In this document: positions 47,471-58,572 of the stretch, piece after piece
Position numbering within the stretch: position 1 is the stretch's first letter
Layout: every line of letters starts with the position of its first letter
Assembly: GCF_020085105.1 (NCBI RefSeq)
Contig: NC_058047.1
Location: forward strand, 22,462,001-22,526,000
From: Siniperca chuatsi
Taxonomy: Eukaryota > Chordata > Actinopteri > Centrarchiformes > Sinipercidae
DNA: 64,000 nucleotides
Direction: 5' to 3'
Translations under genes and position numbers: made by a program
Notes under the pieces: generated by a model
Databases searched by the model: none
The model's input: only the letters and a program-made list of their open reading frames with translations
What the model was told of the DNA's origin: nothing

Positions 47471-50001
47471 TTGTTTTTTGCAAATGATGTGATCAAAGAC
47501 AACATTCTAGAATATGTGCTCATAAAACCTCAGAACTTCCAGCAGTCAGATCAGTCCAGTTACCAGACTAAGAAGACACTCAGTGAACCAGAGCGACCAC
47601 AAACATTTTCAGTATTGAGACAAGTGGAAAAAACAAAGGTAAAAAAAGGCAGGAACATGCTTAAAAAGAAAGTCATCCTGCATTCCTGGAATCAGGAAGT
47701 TGCAGTAGTCCACACACAAAACAAGTTTGCAGAGCTTGAAGACCAGGACAGTGAAAAGGACCAGACTGTTGAACCGTCTGTGGAACTAACAGCCTGCAAC
47801 CAAGACGAGAGGGAGAAACCCCAATCTGTCGAGGCAGCAGACTGCCAGCCAGATGAAAAGGAAGAACCTCAGCCGGTAAACCCTTGGAAGACTGCAAACC
47901 TCCAAGATGTGGGTAAGCTGGTGTACTGCCTGCAGTTCGATGAAACAGACTTTCCTCCACTCCAGAGAGAGTCATTAAAAAAGCACACTCAGCAGGGACA
48001 GAAGGCGGACAAGGTCCCTAATGTAAAAGGAGAGTTTAAATTTAAGAAAAAGATAACTCAGAGGACTCAGAAGATGCTGTCCAGGATCCCTCAGACAACA
48101 CCTGAGGAGTCCCAGATTCCCATAGCACCTGTGGAGCCACAACGAGCTGTAACACCTGAACCAGTGCTGGTTGTAACATCTGGAACACAGCCTTCTGTGT
48201 CATCTGGCGGGGTGACACCCAAACCACAGCCTGCTTTGACACCCAAAGAACCACAGCCTGCTGTGACACCAGAGAGACAACAGCCTGCTGTGACACCAGA
48301 GAGACCACAGCCTGCAGTGACAACTGAACCACAGCCTGCAGTTACAACTGAACCACAGCCTGCAGTTACAACTGAACCACAGCCTGCTGTGACAACTGAA
48401 CCACAGCCTGCAGTCAACTGAACCACAGCCTGCTGTGACACCAGAGGTCCACACACCTGTGCTGAGAGACACCACCAGAGAGACCACAGCCTGCTTTGAC
48501 ACCCAAAGAACCACAGCCCGCTGTGACACCAGAGGGACCACAGCCTGCTGTGACACCAGAGAGAGACCACAGCCTGCTGTGACACCAGAGAGACCACAGC
48601 CTGCTTTGACACCCAAAGAACCACAGCCTGCTGTGACACCAGAGAGACCACAGCCTGCTGTGACACCAGAGAGACCACAGCCTGCTTTGACACCCAAAGA
48701 ACCACAGCCTGCTGTGACACCAGAGAGACCACAGCCTGCTGTGACACCAGAGAGACCACAGCCTGCAGTTACAACTGAACCACAGCCTGCTGTGACAACT
48801 GAGAGTGCACAGCCTACTGTGACACCAGAGGGACCACAGCCTGCTGTGACACCAGGACAACAGCCTGCTGTGACGCCCAAAGAACCACAGCCTGCCGTGA
48901 CACCAGAGAGACCACAGCCTGCTGTGACACCAGAGAGACCACAGCCTGCCGTGACACCCAAACCACAGCCTGCTGTGACAACCAAAGAACCACAGCCTGC
49001 TGTGACACCAGGACAACAGCCTGCTGTGACGCCCAAAGAACCACAGCCTGCCGTGACACCAGAGAGACCACAGCCTGCTGTGACCCCAAAGAGACAACAG
49101 CCTGCTGTGACAACCAAAGAACCACAGCCTGCCGTGACACCAGAGAGACCACACCCTGCTGTGACACCAGAGGGACCACGCCCTGCTGTGACACCAGAGG
49201 GACCACGCCCTGCTGTGACACCAGAGGGACCACAGCCTGCTGCTGATGTGAAAACCAGTGACGAGTTGGAGATCTACCTTGAGACGCGACCCAGCAGGGT
49301 CTAATTCAGATCCCTGAGCTTGAGCTACATTGGCTCATGGGCAAAAAGAGGAGAAGATATCCACACTGGTGAGAGAAAAGGTGGCCTTGCTCAATGAGGT
49401 AGAGCAGTTGAAAGAACTGCTCGAAAATCAAACGGCCAAGGCAAACCACGAGTTGGTGGTCCTCTTGGATGAGCTTTCCAAAAAGGGGAATATGGAAAGG
49501 GATGCTGTCCTTAAAATTGAAAAGCTAGACGAAGCTCTCAAAACTGAAAAAGAGAAGCGGAAGGAGGCAGAGACATGCCTTGCCCAACAAATAGAGGAAA
49601 CCTCCAAAGTGAAGGCTGCACTGGCCCAGGCAGACAAGGACCTGGAGAACAAGAGATGCCAGTGGGAGGAGGACAGGTCCCGTCTCCTTGCAGAGCAGAT
49701 GGAGGCAACCTCCAGGATGAAGGCAGCATTGAGCCAGGCACAGGAGGACCTGGAAAATGAGAGACACCAGTGGCAGGACGAAAAGACCTGTCTCCTGGAG
49801 TCTATTAGAACAATCAAGAAGACCCTCGAGGAGAAGGAGAGAGAAAGAATAAAATCCAGGGGTAGCTTGATGGAGAGACTAATGCATCTAGAAAATCAGA
49901 TGGAGGAGGTCCAGAAAAAACCAAAGAAAATATCTCTGAGGAAAAGATTCCTCCAGGTCTTTAAAAAAACTGGAAGGACTCCTACTCCCTCTGACCTCTG
50001 A
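47471..50001 (+). CDS. Unknown Pro-repeat/coiled-coil protein, unit 3
   Basis: Not recognised; the most complete copy. The frame is open from 47462 without an ATG (TTG at 47471; first in-frame ATG at 47657, in NMLKKK), so this is either an internal exon or starts at 47657. It runs through FAELEDQDSEKD and FDETDFPPLQ into the 27-bp repeat array (48210-49245). Breaks: deletion in GCAGTCAACTGAAC near 48414, scrambled units 48435-48580, 2 extra bases near 49287 (ACGCGACCC), and A5 near 49343. The coiled-coil frame (from ~49350) then stays open to TGA at 49999-50001. Coiled-coil sequence is identical between units. Likely one gene with consensus errors; a decaying gene is possible. The C-terminal tail is basic. 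Confidence 0.6.
48210..49245 (+). repeat. 27-bp coding minisatellite, unit 3
   Basis: Same array as in unit 2, with a disturbed stretch at 48410-48590 where unit order and spacing break. The 3' half is essentially identical to unit 2. Confidence 0.85.
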
Positions 50002-50216
50002 CCTCCTCTGCCACACCCGTTCAACCTGCACCCACAACCCCATCAATCCCCCTCCCCAAGACTCCCAACCCCCACCTACCCCCACCCAACTCTAACCCTT
50101 TTACTGTATTGTAGCTTTTTGTCTTGTCTTGTGTTCTTTCACTTATTAAATGTATGAAATGTATTTGAAAAAAGAATGGTCTTCATAATTTTTCAAGTAA
50201 AAAGTTTCACAATATC

Positions 50217-51359
50217 AAATATAATATTCAAAAACATTAAAGACAGCATGACATAGTCAGTGTTTTTAAAAAGCTTTTATTGTTATTGTTTCGTATTTCC
50301 AGTTGTTTTTAATCATGTTTTTCTGTTTTTCATCGGTTGGTGTGGTTGTGCAGGTTAAATACAGTTAAAATATCCACCTTTCTCTTAACCAATAATGTAC
50401 ATTTATCACAGTCTAGAGTCACACCATGATTTATGAATTATAAGTTTGAAGTTTCCGTTTCACTTAAATATAATTTGTCGGCAAGAACGTTTTTTTCCAA
50501 TAATCTTACAGTATACATTAATAATTTATCATGTCAAGGTTTTCATTTTGTTTTTTAATCAACATCAGCTGAACAGAAGCCTTCAGTTAATGTTTTTATT
50601 CAAAGTGTGAATGAAAAATATGATGGTCAGTGCAAATACACCAAACAAGGTTAGATTATTGATCAATGTTTAAAATTAGTCTTTTCCGTGGCTTTGGGAG
50701 ATTGTTTTGTCCCTTTTAATGAAAGCATCATCTGTTTTTTTCTATCATTTCAAAAGTCAGTCTTGTACTTTACATGTCATTTCACTTTCTGTATAACTCT
50801 TGCTAACTTGAATCTGGATAGCTCTGCCAGCATGAGAGGACTTTTGTTTCTTTATTGTTCCCAAATGAATTAGATTCACAGTCTTGTTTCACCGCAGACG
50901 TTTTGACTTATCATAGAAAGAGCACAGACGGGACTGACAGCATTAATGATGTTCCAGAAATTAAGGCAAAGCAGTGCCGCAACTGCTGGTATTCATTATA
51001 CCTGTGTAAAACTTCTTCTGTGAAAAAGGTCTATTCAACTTTGTTTTCACTCCCATTTTATTGTGAAAAAAAGGGTATGGATTATTATTTGTCTGAAATA
51101 AGATGAAACTTTAATCTTGTTTAGTACGCATCTGTCTCATACCAAAATTAATAGAATTATCCTTGATTGACTCAAGCAACTTAAAAAGCCGTCATTTCTA
51201 TGCAAATTAATTACTCAAAAACAATGGGATGTGAAAGGCAGTCATACACTCAACACTCACTACAAAACAACACACACACATTTCCTCTTCCACCTTTCTT
51301 CTTACTCCAGTTCCAACCTCTATATCAGATCAGAGTTCCCACTGCTGTCAGTCGTACTT
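50217..51359. other. Spacer between the array and the FMO pseudogene
   Basis: AT-rich single-copy-looking sequence. Open frames up to ~83 codons show no recognisable domain. No RNA gene seen. Confidence 0.5.
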
Positions 51360-51928
51360 CCTCTCCAGCATGGTTCAGAAGGTGGCCATGATCGGTGCAG
51401 GGATTTCTGGTCTGGTCTGGCCCAGATGGACCAGTGACTGGTCAATCAATTTGCCCTGCATAAACTTGTATGTCAGACCCTGGCCCACTTCTAAGTCCCC
51501 TCTGATACGCATCTTCGTTATAACGTTACATTGTTTGAGGGAACTAAAAGTTAGGTAACTGGACGCAACCGTCACTAATGCTAACGTAGCTCCTCAGGGA
51601 CTGAAGCTGTTATTTTTCTAATTTTCACAATCTAATGACAACACATTAGTTATGCTTTTAAGGACTATGATTGTCGGTAGTTGTTGTTGATTTTGTTTAA
51701 ATATGCAGAACTTTAGTTGTATGGGTTATTGTTGTTCGTACAATTAAGCTAAGCTTGTTCAAGTGAAATATGCTTGTATTTTCTATTTAATGTCAATTGA
51801 GAAAAAATTTTAAATTCATTTTTCATTTATAACTCAAACTATATAATTGTATATGTTAACATAGCTCAAACTTGTATGGTCAAGAAGCTATTTCAATTCT
51901 TTCAACTCCTTATTTCACAAAATACATG

Positions 51929-52030
51929 GGTAACACTTTACTTTAAGTTCCCCTATTTAGCATTTCTAAGCAGCATATAAACATTTAATAAATGGTTTAT
52001 AACACACTATAATGTAGTTGAAAGAAGATG
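51929..52030. repeat. MITE end fragment
   Basis: GGTAACACTTTACTTTAAGT start is related to the element at 24677. Truncated, inside the FMO pseudogene. Confidence 0.45.
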
Positions 52031-52079
52031 TGGGCACCAATAAGACTGGTGTATAAATGCGAGGATATTCAACACTGTT

Positions 52080-52082
<3 letters not shown>

Positions 52083-52155
<73 letters not shown>
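52083..52155 (+). repeat. (GT)n with short GTTT tail
   Basis: About 36 GT units followed by four GTTT units (to ~52171), immediately 5' of the pseudogene exon 3 acceptor. Confidence 0.95.
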
Positions 52156-52159
<4 letters not shown>

Positions 52160-52599
52160 TTTGTTTGTTTGTCTCCGACTAGCGTGGTCAGTGTGAGGAG
52201 ACTTGATTTTGTTGCAGGCCAGTTAGAGGTGGAGAGTGGAGAGTGTCAAAGGGAGATTCATGTTTTTGATGCAGTGATAGTTTGTACAGGACACTTCACC
52301 CAGCAGCATACAGACATGTATGTATAATTTATGTGGTCGCTGGTTGCAAGTCTAAATATTATCGACTATGGTCTTGATTGATTGATTGATTAATTGACAG
52401 TGGTTGGCTGACAGCGGGTTCTTTGGCTTCCATTAGATGTGTGATATCGATCGTGATATCGAGCCCTGACTGTTAAATGTAGCGTACCTTATGTTGTTTT
52501 CGAGCAGAGGCGCTGTTTGCTTTTCCATCTGTTAAATAACTCTGACGCTACAGTGATTCAAGGTTCATTTAGGAAACTGATAAATGTGCACAATCCGCC

Positions 52600-52668
52600 T
52601 CACTCTCACTCCGCCCCTCAGAGTTACATGCAGCACCAAAACTCGTTTCCGTCTTCAAATCGCAAAAG
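52600..52668 (+). other. Candidate 5' UTR exon of fmo-D
   Basis: Leader with a GC box (CCGCCCC near 52611) ending CGCAAAAG|GTAAGA at 52668. It would splice to TGTGTGCAG (ending 53126), 62 nt before the fmo-D ATG. Inferred by analogy with fmo-A and fmo-B. No TATA evident. Confidence 0.4.
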
Positions 52669-53188
52669 GTAAGAACATGTACGTGCAGAAACTTGATCGT
52701 AACTTTTGAGTGAGTGTCTTAAGAGTCCTGTAAAAAAACAAACAAAAACAATGCGGTCCAAATGAACCGATTAATGCTGTACTCGGAGATTGTCGTCAAC
52801 GCCCGTGCAGGGTCACAATAAACAACAATCTGGTTGCAGTAGCAGGTTTGGTTGTGTTAGCGTTTAAAATCTCCGTCAAAACTCGCGTTGAACTTTGATT
52901 CTGGTAAATATTTATGTGTACGTGTGGCACAGATCCAACACGTAGAGAATTGTCCACACCAACACTACAAATACTGTCCCTCACATAAAGAATATTCCGA
53001 TAATGCTCATGGCCTCCTTTTTAACTGCATACATTTTCTTATTTGCGGCTAAAATCAGCACGCAAAAGTGTGTGTGTGTGTGGGGGGGGGGACTCGACTC
53101 TTAGCCAACTTTTCTTGTGTGTGCAGTTCCTGTTTACCGAGCAAACATTCGTCAGAATAATCCGGTTCGCCCTTCACACCTCTGAAGT

Positions 53189-56100
53189 ATGACTCGCCGC
53201 GTGGCTGTGGTTGGAGCAGGTAGTTCAGGTCTGGCCTGTATCAAGTGCTGTCTGGATGAGGGGCTGGAGCCCGTCTGCTATGAAAGCAGCGATGACATTG
53301 GTGGTCTGTGGAGGTTTAAGGTGGGTCACACTGTGTGCAGGTTGGACTTTATTTTAATTACACAGTATATGTATAATACCTTTTAGGATATTGTTTTCTG
53401 TATATATTGCTTCTTATATTGCAGGAGAATCCAGAGCCAGACAGGGCCAGCATCTACCACTCTGTCATCATCAACACCTCCAAGGAGATGATGTGTTTCA
53501 GTGATTTTCCCATTCCTGCACACTTCCCCAACTTCATGCACAACTCCCTCATCATGGACTACTTTCGGATGTATGCTGATCACTTCCAGCTCACCAAGCA
53601 CATTCGCTTCAATGTAAGGATGCCTCGCTAACTGCCCTTAAAATGATGCTTGAATTTCACCTCAATCTCAACAATAAAATGCTGCTTAATTCAAGATGAC
53701 AGACAGCTGAATGTAAAGTCAGTAGATGCAATTGTATTAACACCTATGTTATCTGTTTCTGCCTTTCTGTTGCTCAGACCAAAGTCTTGCAGGTGAAGCA
53801 GAGATCAGATTTTTCTCATTCAGGCCAGTGGGATGTTGAGACGGAGAACAAAGATGGCAAAAAGGAGAAACACATTTTTGATGCTGTGATGATCTGTATT
53901 GGACATCACTGCTACCCCAACATGCCACTACATGACTTCCCAGGTACCACAGACAGGCTATAAATCAACCTTTGACACATTATGAACCAGCCTGTAATGG
54001 CAACCCTGTACAATGTGGTTACATAATGTTGTATCAACAGAACACAGCACCACCCAAAGAGAATAATGTTGTCAGTATAATGTCCTCAACCTTAAATTAT
54101 ATTTTTAGGGTAAAGCTGTAATGTCTACTTCAAATACAGATCAAAGTCTTATTGCAGCAAAAGTACTTTGTCCAGCAGTCACAAGTCTTTGCCGTTTTTT
54201 CTTTTTCAGGCATTGACACTTTCAAGGGAAAGTACTTCCACAGCAGAGACTACAAGACTCCTGAGGAGTGGAGGAATAAAAAGGCTGTGGTGATTGGAAT
54301 AGGAAACTCTGGAGGAGACATAGCAGTGGAACTGAGCAGAGTCACCAAGCAGGTTTGGATTAGATATTTACATATAGATGACATACAGTATGTGTTTACT
54401 ACAACTTGGGTCTTATTTTCATAGTGTTGGCTATCATTCCTGTCACTCAAGATAAAACATTTTTTTATTCTCCGACTTCATGGCCCGGAGCTAGGGGATG
54501 TGGCATCATTCATCATTAACAAAGCTTTACAGTAGGATCCAGAAGATTAAATAACAGGAGCAGTCAGACAATCAGACAATGTGTAAAACAAATCCACAGT
54601 TCAGACATAAACCAAATAATTTGATAATACAAATACAGTAAATCGGTGTTGAATTAGGATATAGTTCTGCAAGATGTAAAATATATTTTGGATTATATCG
54701 TAACTTTTTTGTTTTCACTTCCAAATGTCCATTAGATAAAATGGTGACTTGTTAAACTTGTGTCTGCTTGATCGACTGTTTGTGGGGTTAAAACACAGTG
54801 CAGTTATGACCACAGGGCTGGGTATACAGAATATACACTATAATTTGTTACAAGTACTGGGTGAAAGCTGCCTGGCTAGAGACAACAGTATCAGTGCTAA
54901 AACAGAAGGTAGGTAACAGAGTTAAGTGAAATCATAGTGAAACAAAATGCGTTTTACAGATAAAACCCCTTGTTTGAGTCCACCTAATAAATGCTACATT
55001 TACACATTAATATTTCAGATACAAAAATTTTGCTGTCGATATTAAATAAAGATTTCTATCATAACACCATAAAGACTGATGACCATGTCTTCTCTTCCCA
55101 GCTGTTCCTGAGCACTCGAAGGGGAGCCTGGATTCTGAACCGAGTTGGGGACAATGGGATACCCCTTGATTTGATTTTTAACAGGGTGTTCAAATGCCTG
55201 CAGAAAATCCTTCCCTTCGGTGTTTTCTGTGGTCTGGGAGAGCGCCAGCTCAACCAAAGATTTGACCACACTCTGTACAATCTTAAGCCAAAGCACAGGT
55301 ACTGTATTTGCATCATTCTTTTTCTATCTATTGCAGCTATGTCATAGCTGGACCAAACAGCTTTTGAACTAGAGCGTGTTTTTGCCCTGCAAATGTCTCT
55401 CTGACTCTGTTCGCCCAACGCTTTAGTCCAGACAAAGATATCTTGACAACTTTTAGCTAGAATAGCTGTGAGATCTGCTGTACATATTCATGGTCCCCAG
55501 ATAATGGATCTGACAACTATGCTGCGCCCTTGACATTTCCTAGGGGCACCATCAGGACAGGAATTCCTTTCATACTAAAGCAGAGGTTTTCAAACTGTGA
55601 GGTTGAAGAGGAGGTGCGGTGGGAGAGAGGTGAGGCAAAGATAATGTGTGAGGTGAAAAGGACAGGTGTATGGCGGCTTTCTAAACAACAACAAGAAGGT
55701 AGTTATTGTAGTTTGTCTGGCAGATTTGACCCACCTATCAACACAGACCGCAGTTGGCTTTTGTGCTCCAAAGGGTGGTGGTGGTGGTGGTGGTAGTAGT
55801 AGTAGTAGACCTTTACTAATTTGAATGACCTTATGGCATTTCCTCCTAGCATAACCTTTAGGACTTTATAGCCTCAGTATTTATGTCTGTATAGCAAAAT
55901 TATCAGCATGTTCATGCTGTGAATCATGTCACTTGTGGTGCTTTAGACTTTTTGTCTTGTTTTAATTAAAATGCTTACAGTATTCATCAATTTGTAGTAA
56001 CATAACTTACCAGTGAGAATATAAATCTCAGGTTGTTCAGCCAACATCCCACAGCGAATGATGAGCTTCCCAACCGCATCCTATCTGGAACAGTTCAGGT

Positions 56101-57259
56101 GAAACCCAACATCCGCAGATTTCAGGGGTCCAGTGTGGAGTTCGATGATGGGAGTGTAGAGGAAGATATTGACCTGGTGGTAGGTTATTTGTGTGTACAC
56201 ACTCATCCACTCTATATATATATATATATAATAAAAATGAGACAGTAAATTCTTCTGTCCTTGTCACACTTTCTTAGACAGCAGTGTAGTTAGACAGTAG
56301 TGTGTGACTGAGATGAGGCCCCTGTCTTGCAGGTGTTTGCCACAGGTTACAGGTTTTCCTTTCCATTCCTGGCCTCACATGTGGTCTTAGCATCTGAGAA
56401 CAAAGCATCTCTGTACAAGTATGTGTTTCCTCCTGAGTTGGACCGCCCCACTCTGGCTATCATTGGTCTAGTGCAGCCACTGGGAGCCATTATGCCCATC
56501 TCAGAGATGCAGGCCCGATGGGCCACACGTGTGTTTAAAGGTAATACAGGTTCTTTCTTTCTTTTTTAAATGGAACCTTTTGTCATCACTCACTCCTTTT
56601 TTTTAGAGAAGTATTTTGTGTTCAAGAGGGCAAACCACTGTGTCACAATGTCTCCTTTCAAACAGGCTGCATCAAGCTTCCCTCTGTGGTTTCCATGCTA
56701 AAAGATATCCAGGACAAGCAGGAGACAATGGCTAAAAGGTACTGCAGTAGATTTACTCAACTTTGTGATTACTTACATATTTTGAATCTGAAAAGCACCA
56801 AATCTTGTTATCCACAACATGTTCAGCTCGAGTCTCTTTTTCAGGTATGTCACCAGTCAGAGACACACCATCCAAGTCGACTATATCAGCTACATGGATG
56901 AGATAGCAGAGCTGGTGGGTGTTCGACCCAAGATCCTGAGGATGCTACTGACTGATCCCAGGCTGGGACTGAATGTGGTGTTCGGTCCCTGCACGCCGTA
57001 CCAGTATCGTCTCAGAGGGCCAGGAAAGTGGGCTGGGGCCCGTCAGGCCATCCTCACTCAGTGGGAGAGAGTGGCTCATCCCCTGCAGACCAGGCCCTGC
57101 GATGAGCCCAAACCCAAGAGATCATTTGTGTGGCCTCTGATTCTGTCAGCTGCTGCTGTGTGCTTGGCTGCCTACGTTAACAGGAACAACCTTCCGGCTT
57201 TCCTACACGATCCCACTGCACTGTTGGACAAGATGAAAGTGTACCTGCCTGCACAGTGA
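53189..57259 (+). CDS. fmo-D: flavin-containing monooxygenase (FMO5-like), 9 coding exons
   Basis: Predicted 556-aa FMO, the most canonical of the four. Exons: 53189-53320, 53425-53613, 53778-53943, 54210-54352, 55102-55298, 56032-56179, 56333-56540, 56666-56738, 56845-57259 (1671 nt). FAD motif GAGSSG, Asn61 in [13 protein letters not shown], fingerprint [16 protein letters not shown] motif GIGNSG and FATGY (327-331) are intact. The single last exon ends in a hydrophobic anchor ([17 protein letters not shown]) and a short tail, the usual ER-membrane arrangement. All introns are GT-AG, and intron 1 uses GTGGGT. Intron 6 lies between DIDLV and VFATGY, 12 nt from its place in fmo-A/B. ATTAAA at 57363 may serve for polyadenylation. 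It oxidises N/S nucleophiles or carbonyls in family members; the substrate here is unknown. Confidence 0.93.
55419..55556. repeat. Dispersed repeat R1 fragment in fmo-D intron 5
   Basis: ATATTCATGGTCCCCAGATA, then CTAGGGGCACCATCAGG, echoes the R1 copies near fmo-B and fmo-C. Confidence 0.45.
55774..55809 (+). repeat. (GGT)n(AGT)n trinucleotide repeat
   Basis: Seven GGT then five AGT units in fmo-D intron 5. Confidence 0.9.
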
Positions 57260-57383
57260 TGTGCAATTAATATTCAATTCATATCTGATGTGATTATAAC
57301 TGTATAATACATGGCTGACTGGTAGGAACTTGCTGCGTATAAGAATTAGTATAAATAGCATAATTAAATTGAATCAAAATAGA

Positions 57384-57690
57384 TATAAATATCAAAAGTA
57401 AAAGTACACAGTCCATTAAGTGTTAAATTCTTAATAAGGTAATCTATAAGCAAGCAGCAGCATTTTAATGGTGGTCTGCAATTTTGTATACTGTTACAGT
57501 AATTTAAACTAAAGTTATGCATTATATTTCATAAGCTTACATGTAAAATCTTTATCTGGAAAAGATGTAGTAATTACAGCCAATAGTAAGAAAATACAAT
57601 ATTTCCCAAATTTTAGTATAATGTCAGACAAAAGGGAACTACTCAAGTAAAAGTACCTCAAAATTGTACTCAAGCACAGCACTTCTTTTT
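57384..57690. mobile_element. Decayed hAT-type MITE
   Basis: AAAAGTAAAAGTACACAGTC at the left and ACTCAAGTAAAAGTACCTCA then TACTCAAGCACAGCACTT at the right match the composition of the intact element at 4699. Outer ends are lost. Confidence 0.6.
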
Positions 57691-57699
57691 CTCTCTCAA

Positions 57700-57945
57700 A
57701 ACCTAACCAGCAGCGGCGGATGGCTGCCCACCATTGAGTCTGGTTCTGTCCAAGGTTTCTGCCTCTTAAGGAAGTTTTTTTTTTTCTTGCCACTGTCGCC
57801 AAATGCTTTCTCATAGTGGGATTTGTTGGGTCTCTGTAAATAATACTATAGAGTACGGTCTAGACCTGCCCTATAGGAAAAGTGCAATGAGATAACTTCT
57901 GTTATGAATTGGCGCTATATAAATAAAACTGAATTGAAACTTAAG
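57700..57945 (+). repeat. Teleost dispersed repeat ending ATTGAA
   Basis: Contains CCAAGGTTTCTGCCTCTTAA, TTGCCACTGTCGCC, TACGGTCTAGACCTG and TTGGCGCTATATAAATAAAA, then an ACTGAATTGAA tail. This sequence is extremely common in fish genomes and resembles a LINE/SINE 3' tail. Non-coding. Confidence 0.6.
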
Positions 57946-58461
57946 CAAATGTGCATTACTTTGCACCCCTGGCAGTTTCTATTCCATTACTCCATCTCCA
58001 GGCGGGACCTTGAACTAAGATAATGTACGCTGGGCAATGACGCCACCTAAAGGCAGCTTCAGAATCCATCTACATGAAACTATGTATGGTTTAGTCCTTC
58101 GTGTGTCACGGCATCATGCTAGGATCATGTGATTAAGGATCTCCCTCTGGGATCTCTTGGCATCTCTTTGTAGTCAAAGTCAGTTGTTGAGACTCTTTTC
58201 TTTTTGACATGACATGGTACAACTGCGTGGTGCGATCCCCCTTAAATCTGAAGAATCGGCTAGTAGGCTATGCATACAGTATATTTCCAGTACATATTAA
58301 TTTACGGCAGTTCAAGTTAGGTAGAGGTAAGCCCATTTAATCTTCTTGTATTTTTTTTTAATTCAACATTGTTTTAAATAAAAAAAATATAGGCCAACAT
58401 TTGATGTTGGTTAGACCTACCTGTTCTGTCGCTAATATCTAAGATGTAAAGTTAGCTCAAT

Positions 58462-58462
<1 letters not shown>

Positions 58463-58552
<90 letters not shown>
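58463..58552. repeat. (AT)n microsatellite
   Basis: About 45 AT units, followed within 25 bp by the 3' end of the LINE insertion. Confidence 0.95.
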
Positions 58553-58560
<8 letters not shown>

Positions 58561-58572
58561 AACAATAAAAAC

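Larger units (their letters stand above)
25410..50216 (+). repeat. Tandem array: three direct copies of a ~6.98 kb unit
   Basis: The phrase TAGATGTTTGACCTGAGGAT starts units near 25412, 38169 and 45148. Units 2 and 3 are 6982 bp apart (38990 matches 45972). Unit 1 is longer only because 2721 expected bases are replaced by 8502 bases of corrupted sequence. Unit 3 stops near 50216, exactly where a LINE fragment begins in units 1 and 2. Each unit has a candidate exon, a LINE endonuclease fragment (-) and the unknown repeat/coiled-coil gene; units 1 and 2 continue with a LINE RT fragment (-), repeat R2 and an FMO exon relic. Units 2 and 3 differ mostly by homopolymer indels. Confidence 0.9.
51370..52325 (+). 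pseudogene. FMO pseudogene (exon 1 and exon 3 remnants)
   Basis: An exon 1 remnant starts at ATG 51370 after a splice-acceptor-like CTCTCCAGC and reads MVQKVAMIGAGISGLVW (FAD motif GAGISG), then loses similarity at about 51420. An exon 3 remnant (about 52190-52325) reads SVRRLDFVAGQLEVE and then HVFDAVIVCTGHF, matching FMO exon 3. Exon 2 and everything after exon 3 are missing. A long (GT)n sits just before the exon 3 acceptor, as in fmo-C, pointing to an fmo-C-like ancestor. Confidence 0.8.

Noticed and set aside
47471-47473. Start codon of the unknown gene at 47471
   Set aside because: The codon is TTG, not ATG; in a vertebrate the frame is either an internal exon or begins at the ATG at 47657.
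50855-51106. 83-codon open frame in the spacer before the FMO pseudogene
   Set aside because: Starts without ATG context, no similarity recognised, no repeat in other units.
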